Positions 32,117 through 41,032 of a DNA stretch of 45,041 nucleotides are shown here, one piece after another. The position numbers were made by a program, and so were the translations under genes. The notes under the pieces were generated by a model that saw nothing but the letters and a program-made list of their open reading frames with translations, did not search any database and had not been told where the DNA came from. The stretch comes from Clostridia bacterium (GTDB lineage Bacteria > Bacillota > Clostridia > Oscillospirales > CAG-272). The DNA lies in contig JAFSWB010000015.1 in NCBI GenBank assembly GCA_017444735.1, positions 1 to 45,041 of the forward strand, given 5' to 3'. Numbering within the stretch: the stretch's first letter is position 1; the number at the start of each line of letters is the position of its first letter.

Positions 32117-35100
32117 ATGGCAAAGAAAATCACAAGCTTGCTTCTCGCGGCGCTTCTGTTCTTCTCGCTCGCGCCGATGACGCTCGCGGCGACTCCCGCC
32201 GATTTCCGGGATATGCCCGCCGAGTCTCACTGGTCGTACGAGGCGCTCAGCTCCGCGATAGCGAACGGTCTTCTTAACGGCTCTGGCGGAAAGCTCTTCC
32301 CCGAGTCGAATCTGACGCGCGCCGAGATGGCGGCGATCGTAAACCGCGCGTTCGGCGCGACGGCGACGGCGGACATCAGCGCGTTCCGCGACGTGAAGAC
32401 GACCGACTGGTTCTACACGGACGTCGCGAAGGCGGTCAGAATGGGAACGTTCAACGGCTCCGGCGGAGGAAAGATGGAGCCGGACGACCCGATCCTGAGA
32501 GAGCAGGCGTTCACCGTCGTGTGGCGCGCGCTGAAGCTCGAACCGGGAGACGCGTCCGCTCTTTCGAAGTTCTCGGACGCCTCAAAAATATCCGACTACG
32601 CGAAGGGTCCGATCGCCGCGCTGGCGGCGGCGGGCTACGTCAACGGATCGGGCGGACGGGTCAATCCGACCGACACGATCACGCGCGAGGAATTCGCGCA
32701 GGTTTTCCATAACGTCATCAAGAAATACGTGAGGACGGCGGGCGAGGTCACCGGCGACGTCAAGGGCAACGTGATCGTCAACGCGCCCGGCGCGATCCTC
32801 ACGGGCATGAAGATCGACGGCGACCTCATCGTCGGCGAGGGAGTCGGCGACGGCGAGATCGTTCTCGACGCCGTCGAAGTGACCGGAAGAGTCGTCGTCA
32901 GAGGCGGAGGCGAAAACTCCGTAATTATAAAGAACGGCTCGACCGTCGGCAGTATCGTGATCGGCAAGACGGGCGACGGAGGCGTCCGCGTCCGCACCGA
33001 GGAGGGCTGTCGCGTCGAAGTTGTGACAGTCGACGACGGCGTCGACGAGATCATCCTCGAGGGCGAGCTAAACCAGGTCAGGATCGACACCGACACCCCC
33101 GTCGTGATCCGCGACGCGTCCGTGATCGGGCTCACCGTCTCGGCGAGCGGCGCGGACGTCACCGTCGAGGGAGACTCGAACGTTATCGCCGCCGAGATCA
33201 GGGAGGCGGCGAGCGGAGCCGCTCTGACGGTCGGCAAGGAAGCCGGTATCGGCGACCTCACGTCTTACGCCGAGAGCGCGGTCGTCGCGGGCGAAGGCAA
33301 AATCGCCACGGCGTCGGTCTCGGGCGACAACACCAGATTCGATATCGGCGGGACGCAGCTCACCGTCGCCGCGGGAACGGAGGGCGTCAGCGAGAACGGC
33401 GAGGCCGTCGCGGGCGGATCGTCCGTCCTGACCGGCGGCGAGCCGCCGCACGTCCACACGTGGGGCGAGGGCGTCGTGACGCGCGAGCCCTCCTGCACCG
33501 AGCCCGGAGTCAGGACATTTACCTGCGAATGCGGAGAAACGCGGACCGAGGAGATCCCCGCGCCCGGCCACGACTGGGACGAGGGAGTCGAGACGAGGGA
33601 AGCGACGAGAGAAGAGGACGGCATAATCACCTTCACGTGCCGCCGCTGCGGCGCGACGCGCGAGGAGCCGGTCTCCTACGCTCCGTACGTCGTTCTTGCG
33701 ACCGACGGGGAAGGACACTACGAACCGGTCTTCTGCCGCACGCTCGACGAGGCAATAGCCGAGGCGTCGAAATATCCGACTCACAACGAGCCCGGCGAGC
33801 CAGAGTGGACCGAGCACGTTCCGATCAATCTCTTCGGAGCGGACGTCATCGACAACGTCAGCATTCCGGCGGGCTATACTCTTACGGTAACGGGTGATCT
33901 CGCCCTCTCCGGATCGATCTCTCTCGGATCGTCCGACTATTCGTTCTGCCCCGGATGCGGCGCCGGAAGGATCCAGGTCATGCTCAAGGGCGATACGACC
34001 TTCTCCGTCAACGGCGTGACGTACTTCGACGGGGACGGCGCGGAGGACGGGCTCTTTACGACAAACGGGGGAGAGGACTCGCTGGCGCTCCTGACGATCA
34101 GCGGTATGCGCGCCGTCGATAAATCGGACGACCCGGACGACGAATATCTCTTCGCGAAGCCGTGGTTCTGCTTTGAGATCGCGCGCGGCGACCGGATCGA
34201 CTACACAATAAACGGCGACTTCGACCTGTCCGATTCGTTCGGAGGTCTCCTCGTCGAGAATGGAGTCGGAAAGGTCTTCGTAAAGGGCAGACTCGATATC
34301 AGTGAATTTAACCTGTGGGACGGCGAGGTCGTCTTCACGGGAGACGACGCCGCGCTCACCGTCTTCGGTCGGAAGATAGCGGGCACGACGGACGAATATT
34401 TGTATCACGTTACCGAAAAGGGCGATGACGGCGAGTGGTTCTCGTTCCTCCCGGACGGCAGCGCCATAACGGCGAAGGCGGTCACGATGACGGACGATGC
34501 GGAAGCGTGGAATATCGAGCTCAGGGGAACGGAAGAGGAAGGACTCGACTTCACGGTCGCGGACGGCGTGATCCTCACGGTGGGCCATAACGTCATGTTC
34601 GGTGAAAAAGTCAGAATAATAAACGACGGTTTGATCTCCGTCCGCGGACGGGAAAGCTTCGTCTTCGGCTCGCTCCTCAACCGCGGCGTCCTCCGCCTCG
34701 AGGTCGGAGAGGCGTCGTACGGGGGCGATTCATCCCTCATTTTCGAGGAGGGTTCTCTCCTCAGGAACGAAGGCGCGATCATGATCGGCGCGTCGGCGGA
34801 TGAGAACGGATGGAGAAGATCTCGTCTCACCGTCAACGGAACGTTTGAAAACGCCGAAGGCGCCGTCGTCGACGACCGCGGCGAGCTCGGCTTTTTCAGG
34901 GCGACCGTGACGAACGACGGTCTCATCGTGAACGGCTCCCTGACCGGGACCGGCGAGGGCTTCGACGGCGGACGCTCGGATCTGAGCGCTGAGGATTCGT
35001 CGATCGAAAACCGCGGCAGGATCGTCAATAACGGTCAGATGTTTTTTAACCGCGCCGGGTACTCTCAGACGGCGGACGCGAAGTTCGAGACTTACAACTC

Positions 35101-36916
35101 GTCCGGCTTTGAGGTATGGGGCGGCGCCCTCGCCGTTCCGTCCGGATCGGAGTTTTACAACGAGGGATATATGCGTATCACCGACGACTACGGCGGCGAA
35201 GGATTCAGATGCGACCTCTCGGCGTTCGAGGACTTCTTCACCGTCTGGAACACCGAGGGGAACGACTCGCACTGGTGCGATTTCAACGCCGACGTCTCTA
35301 CGACGGAGGGATACGCCGAGGCGGTCGCGGAGCAGGCGAAGCGACCCGACAATATGAAATACAACCGCATGACGTTCCGCGACGATATCACGTTCGCGGA
35401 GGACGTCACGTTTGAAGGATTCGACGGCTACTGGCTCGAGAACAAATCGGTCGTGAGATACGTCAGATGGACCGACGACGGTCCCGTGGAGACCGACCCG
35501 ACCGACCCCGAGGCGCATGAGGATTATCGCTCCGCGGGCGTCGCCGTCACGGTCGCCGATGGCGCGACGCTCACCGTCGCGGGCGGCAGTACGGTCATCG
35601 TTACGGGCGCGGACCGCGAGTTCGACGACTTTTCAAGCGTTCTCGCCGTTCGCGGTAAGCTCGTGATCGAGAGAGGGACGGAAGAGGAGCGGAACGAAGA
35701 CGGCGAAGTTACCGTTCCGTGGCGTCCCGACGGCAGGATCGAGATCTGGGAGGACGGTTCGTTCGACGCCGAGGGCGGCGAGGTCGATTGCGGCGGCTTC
35801 TTCGAGGTGAGGTATATGGAGGCGAACCGCGAAGAGAACGGCGAGACGGTGTGGGAAGGAACCTTCTGCCGTCCGGAGCATACCGTTCTCCGCGGCTTAC
35901 CCGAAGAAGCGCAGTTTACCGCGGAGGCGCGCTCCGAGGCGGGCTTCGTTCTTGCGGCGACGTCTGAGGACCCCCTGTTCACGGGTATCAGAGTGAGAAA
36001 CGACACGACGATCGCGCTCCGTGGGGACGTGACGGTCCGCCTCGGAGTTACGGTCGATATCGAGGGCGCGAGCGGTCTTATCGTCGAACACGGCGCGACG
36101 CTGACGATCTCCGGCGGATCGACGTTCTTCAACAACGGCGACGTCACCGTCTGGGGAGACCTCACGATCGACGGATTTTTCATAAATAATCAGTCGCTTG
36201 AGATCGGCGCCGTCACCGGCTCCGAGAAGGCGACCGTCACCGTCAACGGACGGTTTGAAAACAACGACCGCGTCGCGGTATACGCGACCGGCGCCATCGT
36301 GATCGGCGGCGATTTTGAAAACCGCCGTGACCCGATCGACGTCACGGTCCTCTCCGGACCGCATAACGCGCCGGAGGTATCCGGCGCCCGCGTCCTCGGA
36401 CCCGTCACGCTGACGAACGAGGGCGGCGAAGGCCCCGGACACTTCCATAATTGCGAGTTCACCGGCGACGTCACCGTCGTCTGTTACGACGGCGAGGACC
36501 GGTTCGACCTCGATTTCGGCGTCTGTCGGTTCTCCGACGGAGTCCGGATCCTCATGAAATACGTGGGATACGAGGGAGACGGATACAACATGGAGGGCTT
36601 CGGTATCGGAAACGACGAGGTCTGGTACTGGCTCGAGCCGCATATCTTCTCTCTCGGCGATGATCCCTCGGTCTTCATCGGCGTCTGCGACGAGAATATC
36701 CGATTCGGACTGACTCTCGACGGGCAGCCGCTCGAATTCAGGACCGATCTGATCCCCGAGGATAACAAGACGCACCTCAACAGTCCCGACGAAGGGTTGT
36801 GGTTCACCGCGGAAAAGGACAACGCTCCCGATCTGGAGCTGACCGTCAGCATCCCCGACCTCCCGACGATCGTATTCGACCGCGTTCCGCTCAAACCCGA
36901 GTGGGAATGGGATTAA
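32117..36916 (+). CDS. Giant S-layer-homology surface protein with beta-helix body
   Basis: The 1599-residue protein has a signal peptide (about 1-24, cleavage near TLAAT), three SLH domains (about 28-70, 88-130, 150-195; TRAEMAAIVNRAFG, LREQAFTVVWRAL, TREEFAQVFHNV), a right-handed beta-helix-like stretch (about 210-430), two tandem Cys modules of the form CTEPGVRTFTCECG and ITFTCRRCG (about 445-520), then a very long body of beta-rich repeats with many ADGVILTV/ADGATLTV-like turns. It is a wall-anchored, secreted protein held through secondary polymers; no catalytic motif was seen. Confidence 0.9.
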   Translation: MAKKITSLLLAALLFFSLAPMTLAATPADFRDMPAESHWSYEALSSAIANGLLNGSGGKLFPESNLTRAEMAAIVNRAFGATATADISAFRDVKTTDWFYTDVAKAVRMGTFNGSGGGKMEPDDPILREQAFTVVWRALKLEPGDASALSKFSDASKISDYAKGPIAALAAAGYVNGSGGRVNPTDTITREEFAQVFHNVIKKYVRTAGEVTGDVKGNVIVNAPGAILTGMKIDGDLIVGEGVGDGEIVLDAVEVTGRVVVRGGGENSVIIKNGSTVGSIVIGKTGDGGVRVRTEEGCRVEVVTVDDGVDEIILEGELNQVRIDTDTPVVIRDASVIGLTVSASGADVTVEGDSNVIAAEIREAASGAALTVGKEAGIGDLTSYAESAVVAGEGKIATASVSGDNTRFDIGGTQLTVAAGTEGVSENGEAVAGGSSVLTGGEPPHVHTWGEGVVTREPSCTEPGVRTFTCECGETRTEEIPAPGHDWDEGVETREATREEDGIITFTCRRCGATREEPVSYAPYVVLATDGEGHYEPVFCRTLDEAIAEASKYPTHNEPGEPEWTEHVPINLFGADVIDNVSIPAGYTLTVTGDLALSGSISLGSSDYSFCPGCGAGRIQVMLKGDTTFSVNGVTYFDGDGAEDGLFTTNGGEDSLALLTISGMRAVDKSDDPDDEYLFAKPWFCFEIARGDRIDYTINGDFDLSDSFGGLLVENGVGKVFVKGRLDISEFNLWDGEVVFTGDDAALTVFGRKIAGTTDEYLYHVTEKGDDGEWFSFLPDGSAITAKAVTMTDDAEAWNIELRGTEEEGLDFTVADGVILTVGHNVMFGEKVRIINDGLISVRGRESFVFGSLLNRGVLRLEVGEASYGGDSSLIFEEGSLLRNEGAIMIGASADENGWRRSRLTVNGTFENAEGAVVDDRGELGFFRATVTNDGLIVNGSLTGTGEGFDGGRSDLSAEDSSIENRGRIVNNGQMFFNRAGYSQTADAKFETYNSSGFEVWGGALAVPSGSEFYNEGYMRITDDYGGEGFRCDLSAFEDFFTVWNTEGNDSHWCDFNADVSTTEGYAEAVAEQAKRPDNMKYNRMTFRDDITFAEDVTFEGFDGYWLENKSVVRYVRWTDDGPVETDPTDPEAHEDYRSAGVAVTVADGATLTVAGGSTVIVTGADREFDDFSSVLAVRGKLVIERGTEEERNEDGEVTVPWRPDGRIEIWEDGSFDAEGGEVDCGGFFEVRYMEANREENGETVWEGTFCRPEHTVLRGLPEEAQFTAEARSEAGFVLAATSEDPLFTGIRVRNDTTIALRGDVTVRLGVTVDIEGASGLIVEHGATLTISGGSTFFNNGDVTVWGDLTIDGFFINNQSLEIGAVTGSEKATVTVNGRFENNDRVAVYATGAIVIGGDFENRRDPIDVTVLSGPHNAPEVSGARVLGPVTLTNEGGEGPGHFHNCEFTGDVTVVCYDGEDRFDLDFGVCRFSDGVRILMKYVGYEGDGYNMEGFGIGNDEVWYWLEPHIFSLGDDPSVFIGVCDENIRFGLTLDGQPLEFRTDLIPEDNKTHLNSPDEGLWFTAEKDNAPDLELTVSIPDLPTIVFDRVPLKPEWEWD

Positions 36917-36942
36917 GAGTTGACAGCGGACAGTTGACGGCG

Positions 36943-36977
36943 AAAAACCGGCTGATTTTTCATCAGCCGGTTTTTTT
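36943..36977 (+). terminator. Intrinsic terminator of the SLH gene
   Basis: AAAAACCGGCTGAT pairs with ATCAGCCGGTTTTTTT around a TTTTC loop. Its CCGGCTGA core is the same as in the mobile-element terminators. Confidence 0.9.
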
Positions 36978-37152
36978 GCGCCGCCGCCGTTTTTTTGTCG
37001 GCGTTTTTTGATTTGATAAAACCCGACCGCCAAAAAATCAACCCGCGGTTCAGAAGGGCTGTCTTAACGGTGTCTGTTATTTGTCTCCGGGAAGTGGTAC
37101 AATACGATCGGAAACAGACGTCGGTTCCGAATTATTATGGGAGGAAAAAGAA

Positions 37153-38076
37153 ATGAAAATCAATATCGGGGCGAACATAAAACGGCTTCGCTCGGCGAAG
37201 GGAACAACTCAGGAACAGCTCGCCGACGCGGTCGGCGTGACGTACGCTGCGGTCAGCAAGTGGGAACGCGGGGAATCCCTGCCCGATATCACGCTTCTGC
37301 AGCCGCTTGCGTTTTATTTCGGCACGACGCTTGACGAGCTGATGGGCTACGACAGAGAAAGAGTCAACGAGGAGATCGAAAAGATACTTGCGGAATACCG
37401 GAGACTGTACCGCGTCGGCGGCGACTTTGAAAAAGCGCGGGAGGTCATCGAAAACGCCTACCGCGAATACCCGAACGACTACCGGATCATGAACTGTTGG
37501 ATGTGGAACGTCGCCGGAGACGCGGCGGACAACGATCCGCGGGTCCTGATCGCGCACAAGGAGGAATTTGAGGCGATCACCGACAAAATAATCGAGGGAT
37601 GTACCGAGGAGGCGATCCGCCTCAACGCGTGGAATATGAAAGCGAAGATCCTCCACGCGGAGGGCGATACCGAGGGGGCTCTCTCGATCTACGAAAAGAA
37701 ATTTGTCAACTGGTATATGACCGCCGGACAGAAAATCGAACAGCTTTACGCCAAAGATACTCCGGAGTTTTTGCGGCAGGTCCGGAGGAACATGCTGGAG
37801 CTCGCGGCGTTCGCCGCAGACAAGCTCTGCAAATCCGTCTATTTCGACGCTTCCGTTTCTCTCTCCGAAAGGATCGAAAAAGCAGAGTATTACGGCAGAA
37901 AACTGTTCGCTCTCGCGGAGGAGACAGGAGAACCCTGCTTCGTCAGTTTCGCCCGGTCGTTCTGGGGACGGCTCAGAAACGACGTTCACTTCCGCGGCGG
38001 CGGCGAAGAGGCGGAAAAGCGCGCGGCGGCGATGGAAAAACGCCTCGATGACCTCATGGGGGATCGTCGACGGTGA
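37153..38076 (+). CDS. XRE family regulator with TPR-like C-terminus
   Basis: The 307-residue protein has an N-terminal HTH (about 4-60; IKRLRSAKGTTQEQLADAVGV, SKWERGESLPDI) and an alpha-helical C-terminal region (about 75-305) resembling tetratricopeptide repeats, a layout used by many Firmicutes regulators for signal or peptide sensing. The start is chosen for GGGAGG 11 bases before it. It stands next to the ATPase pair and could regulate it; no direct evidence. Confidence 0.85.
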   Translation: MKINIGANIKRLRSAKGTTQEQLADAVGVTYAAVSKWERGESLPDITLLQPLAFYFGTTLDELMGYDRERVNEEIEKILAEYRRLYRVGGDFEKAREVIENAYREYPNDYRIMNCWMWNVAGDAADNDPRVLIAHKEEFEAITDKIIEGCTEEAIRLNAWNMKAKILHAEGDTEGALSIYEKKFVNWYMTAGQKIEQLYAKDTPEFLRQVRRNMLELAAFAADKLCKSVYFDASVSLSERIEKAEYYGRKLFALAEETGEPCFVSFARSFWGRLRNDVHFRGGGEEAEKRAAAMEKRLDDLMGDRRR

Positions 38077-38175
38077 ACGCGACGAAGAGGAAGCGCCTGA
38101 ACCGAGCAGAGATAAAAGAGATTCCGGAAACATAATGAATCAATAATTACATATGTCAAAGCATTTTTGTTTCTC

Positions 38176-38209
38176 AAACGAAACAATGTGCATTTATATT
38201 GTTTCGTTT
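38176..38209. promoter_or_regulatory. 12-bp inverted repeat, candidate operator
   Basis: AAACGAAACAAT and ATTGTTTCGTTT are perfect inverted copies separated by ten bases. Further GTTTC-type half-sites lie on both sides (near 38170 and 38222). It is just upstream of a TTGACA promoter and is a plausible binding site for the adjacent XRE protein. Confidence 0.5.
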
Positions 38210-38233
38210 CACATTAGTTTTGTTTCGAATATC

Positions 38234-38262
38234 TTGACATTGGTGATGTAAAGATATATAGG
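38234..38262 (+). promoter_or_regulatory. Upstream promoter candidate of the ATPase pair
   Basis: TTGACA, 17-base spacer, TATAGG (or TATATA at 15 bases). It would give a 190-base leader containing no clear reading frame. Confidence 0.4.
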
Positions 38263-38404
38263 ATCCGTCAAGATGGCGGACAGGATCGTGAGAGAAATGA
38301 TGGGACTTTAATCGGGAAGGAAAACAAAAATCGTCGCGAAAAAAGGAATAAAGTCGTTTATTACGGTGAATTTCAAAATATTCAAAGAATTTAGAACAAA
38401 AATA

Positions 38405-38438
38405 TTGTTTTAATCTTGATAATGTGATATACTATCAC
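38405..38438 (+). promoter_or_regulatory. Promoter with overlapping operator of the ATPase pair
   Basis: TTGTTT, 17-base spacer, TATACT with an extended -10 TG. The -10 lies inside the perfect dyad GTGATA-TAC-TATCAC (38424-38438), so a repressor bound there would block it. The GGAGGT site and ATG follow within 20 bases. Confidence 0.6.
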
Positions 38439-38454
38439 CGTAGGAGGTGCGCAA

Positions 38455-39573
38455 ATGAAACTTCTGAAAGTGACGGCAAATAACTTTAAAAACTGCGGTG
38501 AGAATTTTTCCGTCGACTTTGTCGCGGTATCGAGAAAGACGGAAGAGGATAAAGAGTATGAGCTTCTTAAAGTTGATGACGAGCTTTTTGTCTTCAATAC
38601 CATGGCGTTCGTCGGCAAAAACGCATCCGGAAAGACGTCTGTTCTTGACCTTCTGGATTGCTGCTATTCGATTCTCGGCGAATTCAGACTGGAAGGTAAG
38701 CATTACGGATATGAAGGCATAGAACTTGAAATCGTATTCTATCACGAAAAGCAGATCTATCTGTATACAACAAAGCTGAAAAACGATCCGACTCTCTCGA
38801 ACAAGGCGATCTTTGAAGACGAGCGTTTATTTGTCAAGCCGTATTACAAATCCAACGTCAAGAAGCTGTACGACAGAAACACGTTTACCGAAATGAAAGA
38901 TTTCGGCTCGCTTCCGGAAGATACCTCAAAAGTGTTTTTCATCTTGAAAAAGAAACAGACGAGAGCGTTGTTTTTTGACAGCTTTGAATACGGAGCAGAC
39001 ACGTATCAGGTCCTTTTCAAGGCGATGACAAACTATCAGATTGACGATGAAGTGATGATGGACATCGTGCGGATATTCGACGACAACATAAAAGGGCTGT
39101 CAAGAATAGACGATCACAACTACGAACTCAGTTACGCCGATACAAACGTAATTCTCTCCGACGCTCAGCTGATATATATGCTGTCAAGCGGGACCACCAA
39201 AGGACTTCTTCTCTACACTCTGGTCGTGGCGTCGCTGAAGCAGGGATTCGATCTTCTGATAGATGAAATCGAAAACCATTTTCACAAAACGCTGGTCGAG
39301 AACATCATAAGCCTGTATAAGGACAAAACGGTCAACCGCCGTAACGCTTCGCTTGTTTTCACAACCCATTACTGCGAGCTGCTCGATCAGTTCGGGAGAA
39401 TGGATAACATCTGGATCTGCAAATCAAGCGGCAAGCTGAAGCTTGATAATATGTATTCAGACTATGATATCAGAGGAGAACTTCTGAAAAGCAAACAGTT
39501 TTACGGGAACGCATTTCAGACGGCGGTCAATTACGACCTGCTGATGAAATTGAAAAAGAGGCTCAAAAAATGA
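38455..39573 (+). CDS. AAA/ABC-type ATPase of a candidate defence pair
   Basis: The 372-residue SMC/OLD-like ATPase has Walker A GKNASGKTS (54-62), signature LSSGTTKG (243-250), Walker B DLLIDEIEN (266-274) and H-loop TTHY (303-306). This resembles AAA_15/AAA_21 ATPases of phage-defence systems such as PARIS AriA, AbiL and Septu PtuA; which one, if any, is not decided. The ATG follows GGAGGT. It overlaps the next gene by four bases. GC content is visibly lower than in the core genes, suggesting transfer. Confidence 0.85.
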   Translation: MKLLKVTANNFKNCGENFSVDFVAVSRKTEEDKEYELLKVDDELFVFNTMAFVGKNASGKTSVLDLLDCCYSILGEFRLEGKHYGYEGIELEIVFYHEKQIYLYTTKLKNDPTLSNKAIFEDERLFVKPYYKSNVKKLYDRNTFTEMKDFGSLPEDTSKVFFILKKKQTRALFFDSFEYGADTYQVLFKAMTNYQIDDEVMMDIVRIFDDNIKGLSRIDDHNYELSYADTNVILSDAQLIYMLSSGTTKGLLLYTLVVASLKQGFDLLIDEIENHFHKTLVENIISLYKDKTVNRRNASLVFTTHYCELLDQFGRMDNIWICKSSGKLKLDNMYSDYDIRGELLKSKQFYGNAFQTAVNYDLLMKLKKRLKK

Positions 39574-40100
39574 AGGCGCTGATAATGTGTGAAGGTCCCA
39601 ACGAGCTCGCCGTCATTCAAATGCTTCTTGACAACGAACGCCTCATCTTCTCCGAGGACGATCTGCTGGGATTGAGACCGTATTATGCGAAACAACTCAA
39701 TTCTGCTATAAAGACAGAGCTGAATATCTATCCCGGAAGCGACGTTTGCATTTTTCGGATTGGGGATACTTTGACAGATGAGCTTAAAATCCCTTCGGAT
39801 TACAAAGGGAAAATCGAACGGGTTGAAAGGTACTGCACCAAACCTGAGCTCGAGATCCTTTTGATAATTTCCGAGGACATATGGGATGAATACAACAAGG
39901 ACAAGTCAAAACTCAAGCCCAAAGAGTTCGCAAAAATGAACGTCAAGTGCGACAGGAAACGATATGACAACAGCACGAAGTTCTATGAGGAATACTTCAA
40001 GAAATATGGTTATGACAAATTAGTTTGGACAATTGAGGAATACAAGCGCTTGAAAAAACATAAAAAGGGGGAACATTTCTTAGCGGAGCTGCTTAAATAA
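39570..40100 (+). CDS. Small TOPRIM-like partner of the ATPase
   Basis: The 176-residue protein starts MKALIMCEGPNELAVIQMLL; CEG with Glu8 resembles TOPRIM motif 1, and FRIGDTLTDE (Asp66, Asp70) may be the DxD-like motif. The rest includes KPELEILLIISEDIWDEYNK and a lysine-rich C-terminus. It is much shorter than AriB or OLD nucleases. ATGA overlap with the ATPase gene indicates a strict pair. The most likely role is a nuclease effector released or activated by the ATPase; this is inference from motif and context. Confidence 0.65.
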   Translation: MKALIMCEGPNELAVIQMLLDNERLIFSEDDLLGLRPYYAKQLNSAIKTELNIYPGSDVCIFRIGDTLTDELKIPSDYKGKIERVERYCTKPELEILLIISEDIWDEYNKDKSKLKPKEFAKMNVKCDRKRYDNSTKFYEEYFKKYGYDKLVWTIEEYKRLKKHKKGEHFLAELLK

Positions 40101-40139
40101 GTTTGAATCGTTGACTGTCAAAAACTCAATAATTCACAC

Positions 40140-40174
40140 AAATCGCCGTCTGCCCGGACGGCGATTTCTTTTTG
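40140..40174 (+). terminator. Intrinsic terminator of the ATPase pair
   Basis: AAATCGCCGTC pairs perfectly with GACGGCGATTT around TGCCCG, followed by CTTTTT. Confidence 0.85.
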
Positions 40175-40190
40175 AAAGGAGGCCAACTTG

Positions 40191-40226
40191 ATGGAGATAA
40201 AGATAAACAAAGAAATCAGGAACTAG
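40191..40226 (+). pseudogene. 5' remnant of a PrgI-family conjugation gene
   Basis: AAAGGAGG and an ATG open a frame reading MEIKINKEIRN, then stop. As I recall the family, ICE PrgI proteins in Clostridia begin with this phrase and continue YTE. The remaining PrgI sequence is absent. It is probably the left edge of a deleted integrative conjugative element. Confidence 0.45.
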
Positions 40227-40389
40227 AGTCAACTGTTTACGTTTTTTTGACTTTCTTAAAAAAACAAAAGGTCCTCAATCATCCTTCAAGAGGCATTTGG
40301 GGGCACCTTTGGGGGCACCTCAAGGTGCCCCCATACGATATTCAGCGATCTTTTGCGTGTCCTTTACCTTCCCGAAATGAGGAAAGAGA

Positions 40390-40430
40390 AATCCCGCAAA
40401 CCCTTGTAAAATAAGGGGTTCGCGGGATTC
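40390..40430. terminator. Long terminator hairpin behind a tRNA-end remnant
   Basis: AATCCCGCAAACCC pairs with GGGGTTCGCGGGATT (one mismatch and a bulge), bordered by GAAAGAG/CTTTCTC. On the minus strand it follows the remnant CGAGTCCCGGTGCCCCTGAA (40439-40458), which resembles a tRNA 3' end. Confidence 0.6.
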
Positions 40431-40496
40431 TTTCTCGTTCAGGGGCACCGGGACTCGCCCGATCGCGCTGCCGCGCGACGGCACGCACACGTCGGC

Positions 40497-40523
40497 AAAA
40501 ATGCTCCCCCGGAGCATTTTTTT
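40497..40523. terminator. Terminator hairpin in the non-coding region
   Basis: AAAAATGCTCC pairs with GGAGCATTTTT around CCC, with T7 on the right and A5 on the left. It is followed by a CCCGC/GCGGG hairpin. Confidence 0.65.
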
Positions 40524-40549
40524 CCGCCCGCTTTGCGGGCTCCCTCCTT

Positions 40550-40630
40550 TTCGAGTCTTAGCACCCTTCTTCTGAACGAAAAAAGACACCTTTTGGTGTC
40601 TTTTTTCATTCAGGGGCACTAAGACTCGAA
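40550..40630. repeat. Palindrome built from tRNA-Trp 3'-end sequence around a terminator
   Basis: TTCGAGTCTTAG (40550-40561) and CTAAGACTCGAA (40619-40630) are inverted copies of the tRNA-Trp T-arm. The centre is the hairpin AAAAAAGACACC-TTTT-GGTGTCTTTTTT (40579-40606). On the minus strand GAGTTCGAGTCTTAG and TGCCCCTGAA (40611-40634) are identical to the end of the intact tRNA-Trp at 41.8 kb. Confidence 0.65.
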
Positions 40631-40650
40631 CTCCGCGTTGCGCCTTCGTG

Positions 40651-40682
40651 GAGCGGGTGTATTCGACACCTTAGCGCATCGC
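40651..40682 (+). repeat. 32-bp direct repeat, copy 1
   Basis: It begins GAGCGGGTGTATTCGACACC and ends TTAGCGCATCGC. The identical 32 bases recur at 41689-41720, enclosing the SdpI-like gene. From 40683 to 41032 I see only small hairpins (for example AAAAAACC-TTC-GGTTTTTT) and AT-rich promoter-like DNA. Confidence 0.7.
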
Positions 40683-41032
40683 GCCGAAAAAATCCCTGCG
40701 GGGGCACCGTATGAAACTACCGTATTTTGCGACTCGAACTCTCGCTTTGTCGCTTTGCGAGCAAAGTGGTAAAAAACCTTCGGTTTTTTCCTGCGATAGA
40801 AATGTGAAAAACTGATACTGAAGAGCGCAACGCGCCGAAATGCTCCTGATGAAGTATGCTTCAATTCGAGCAGGACTCGTAAAATACTTGATTATGTTCA
40901 AATGATATGATATTATGTTTTTATGAAGAATTGTTTTGGAATATTGCTTTGACAACATAATAGGAATTATGTTGTAGCTTTCTTCTACATCAGCAAAGGG
41001 AGAATTAGTCTTGGAGGAAAAAGAAGAGAAAT

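Noticed and set aside
40172-40414. 80-residue frame with the phrase GIWGHLWGHL
   Set aside because: It starts at a TTG inside the ribosome site of the PrgI stump and runs over repeats and a terminator; the phrase may derive from an integrase tail, but no family match could be supported.
40439-40640. Additional tRNA genes at the tRNA-like ends
   Set aside because: Only the T-arm and acceptor 3' half are present; no D-arm or anticodon arm can be folded.
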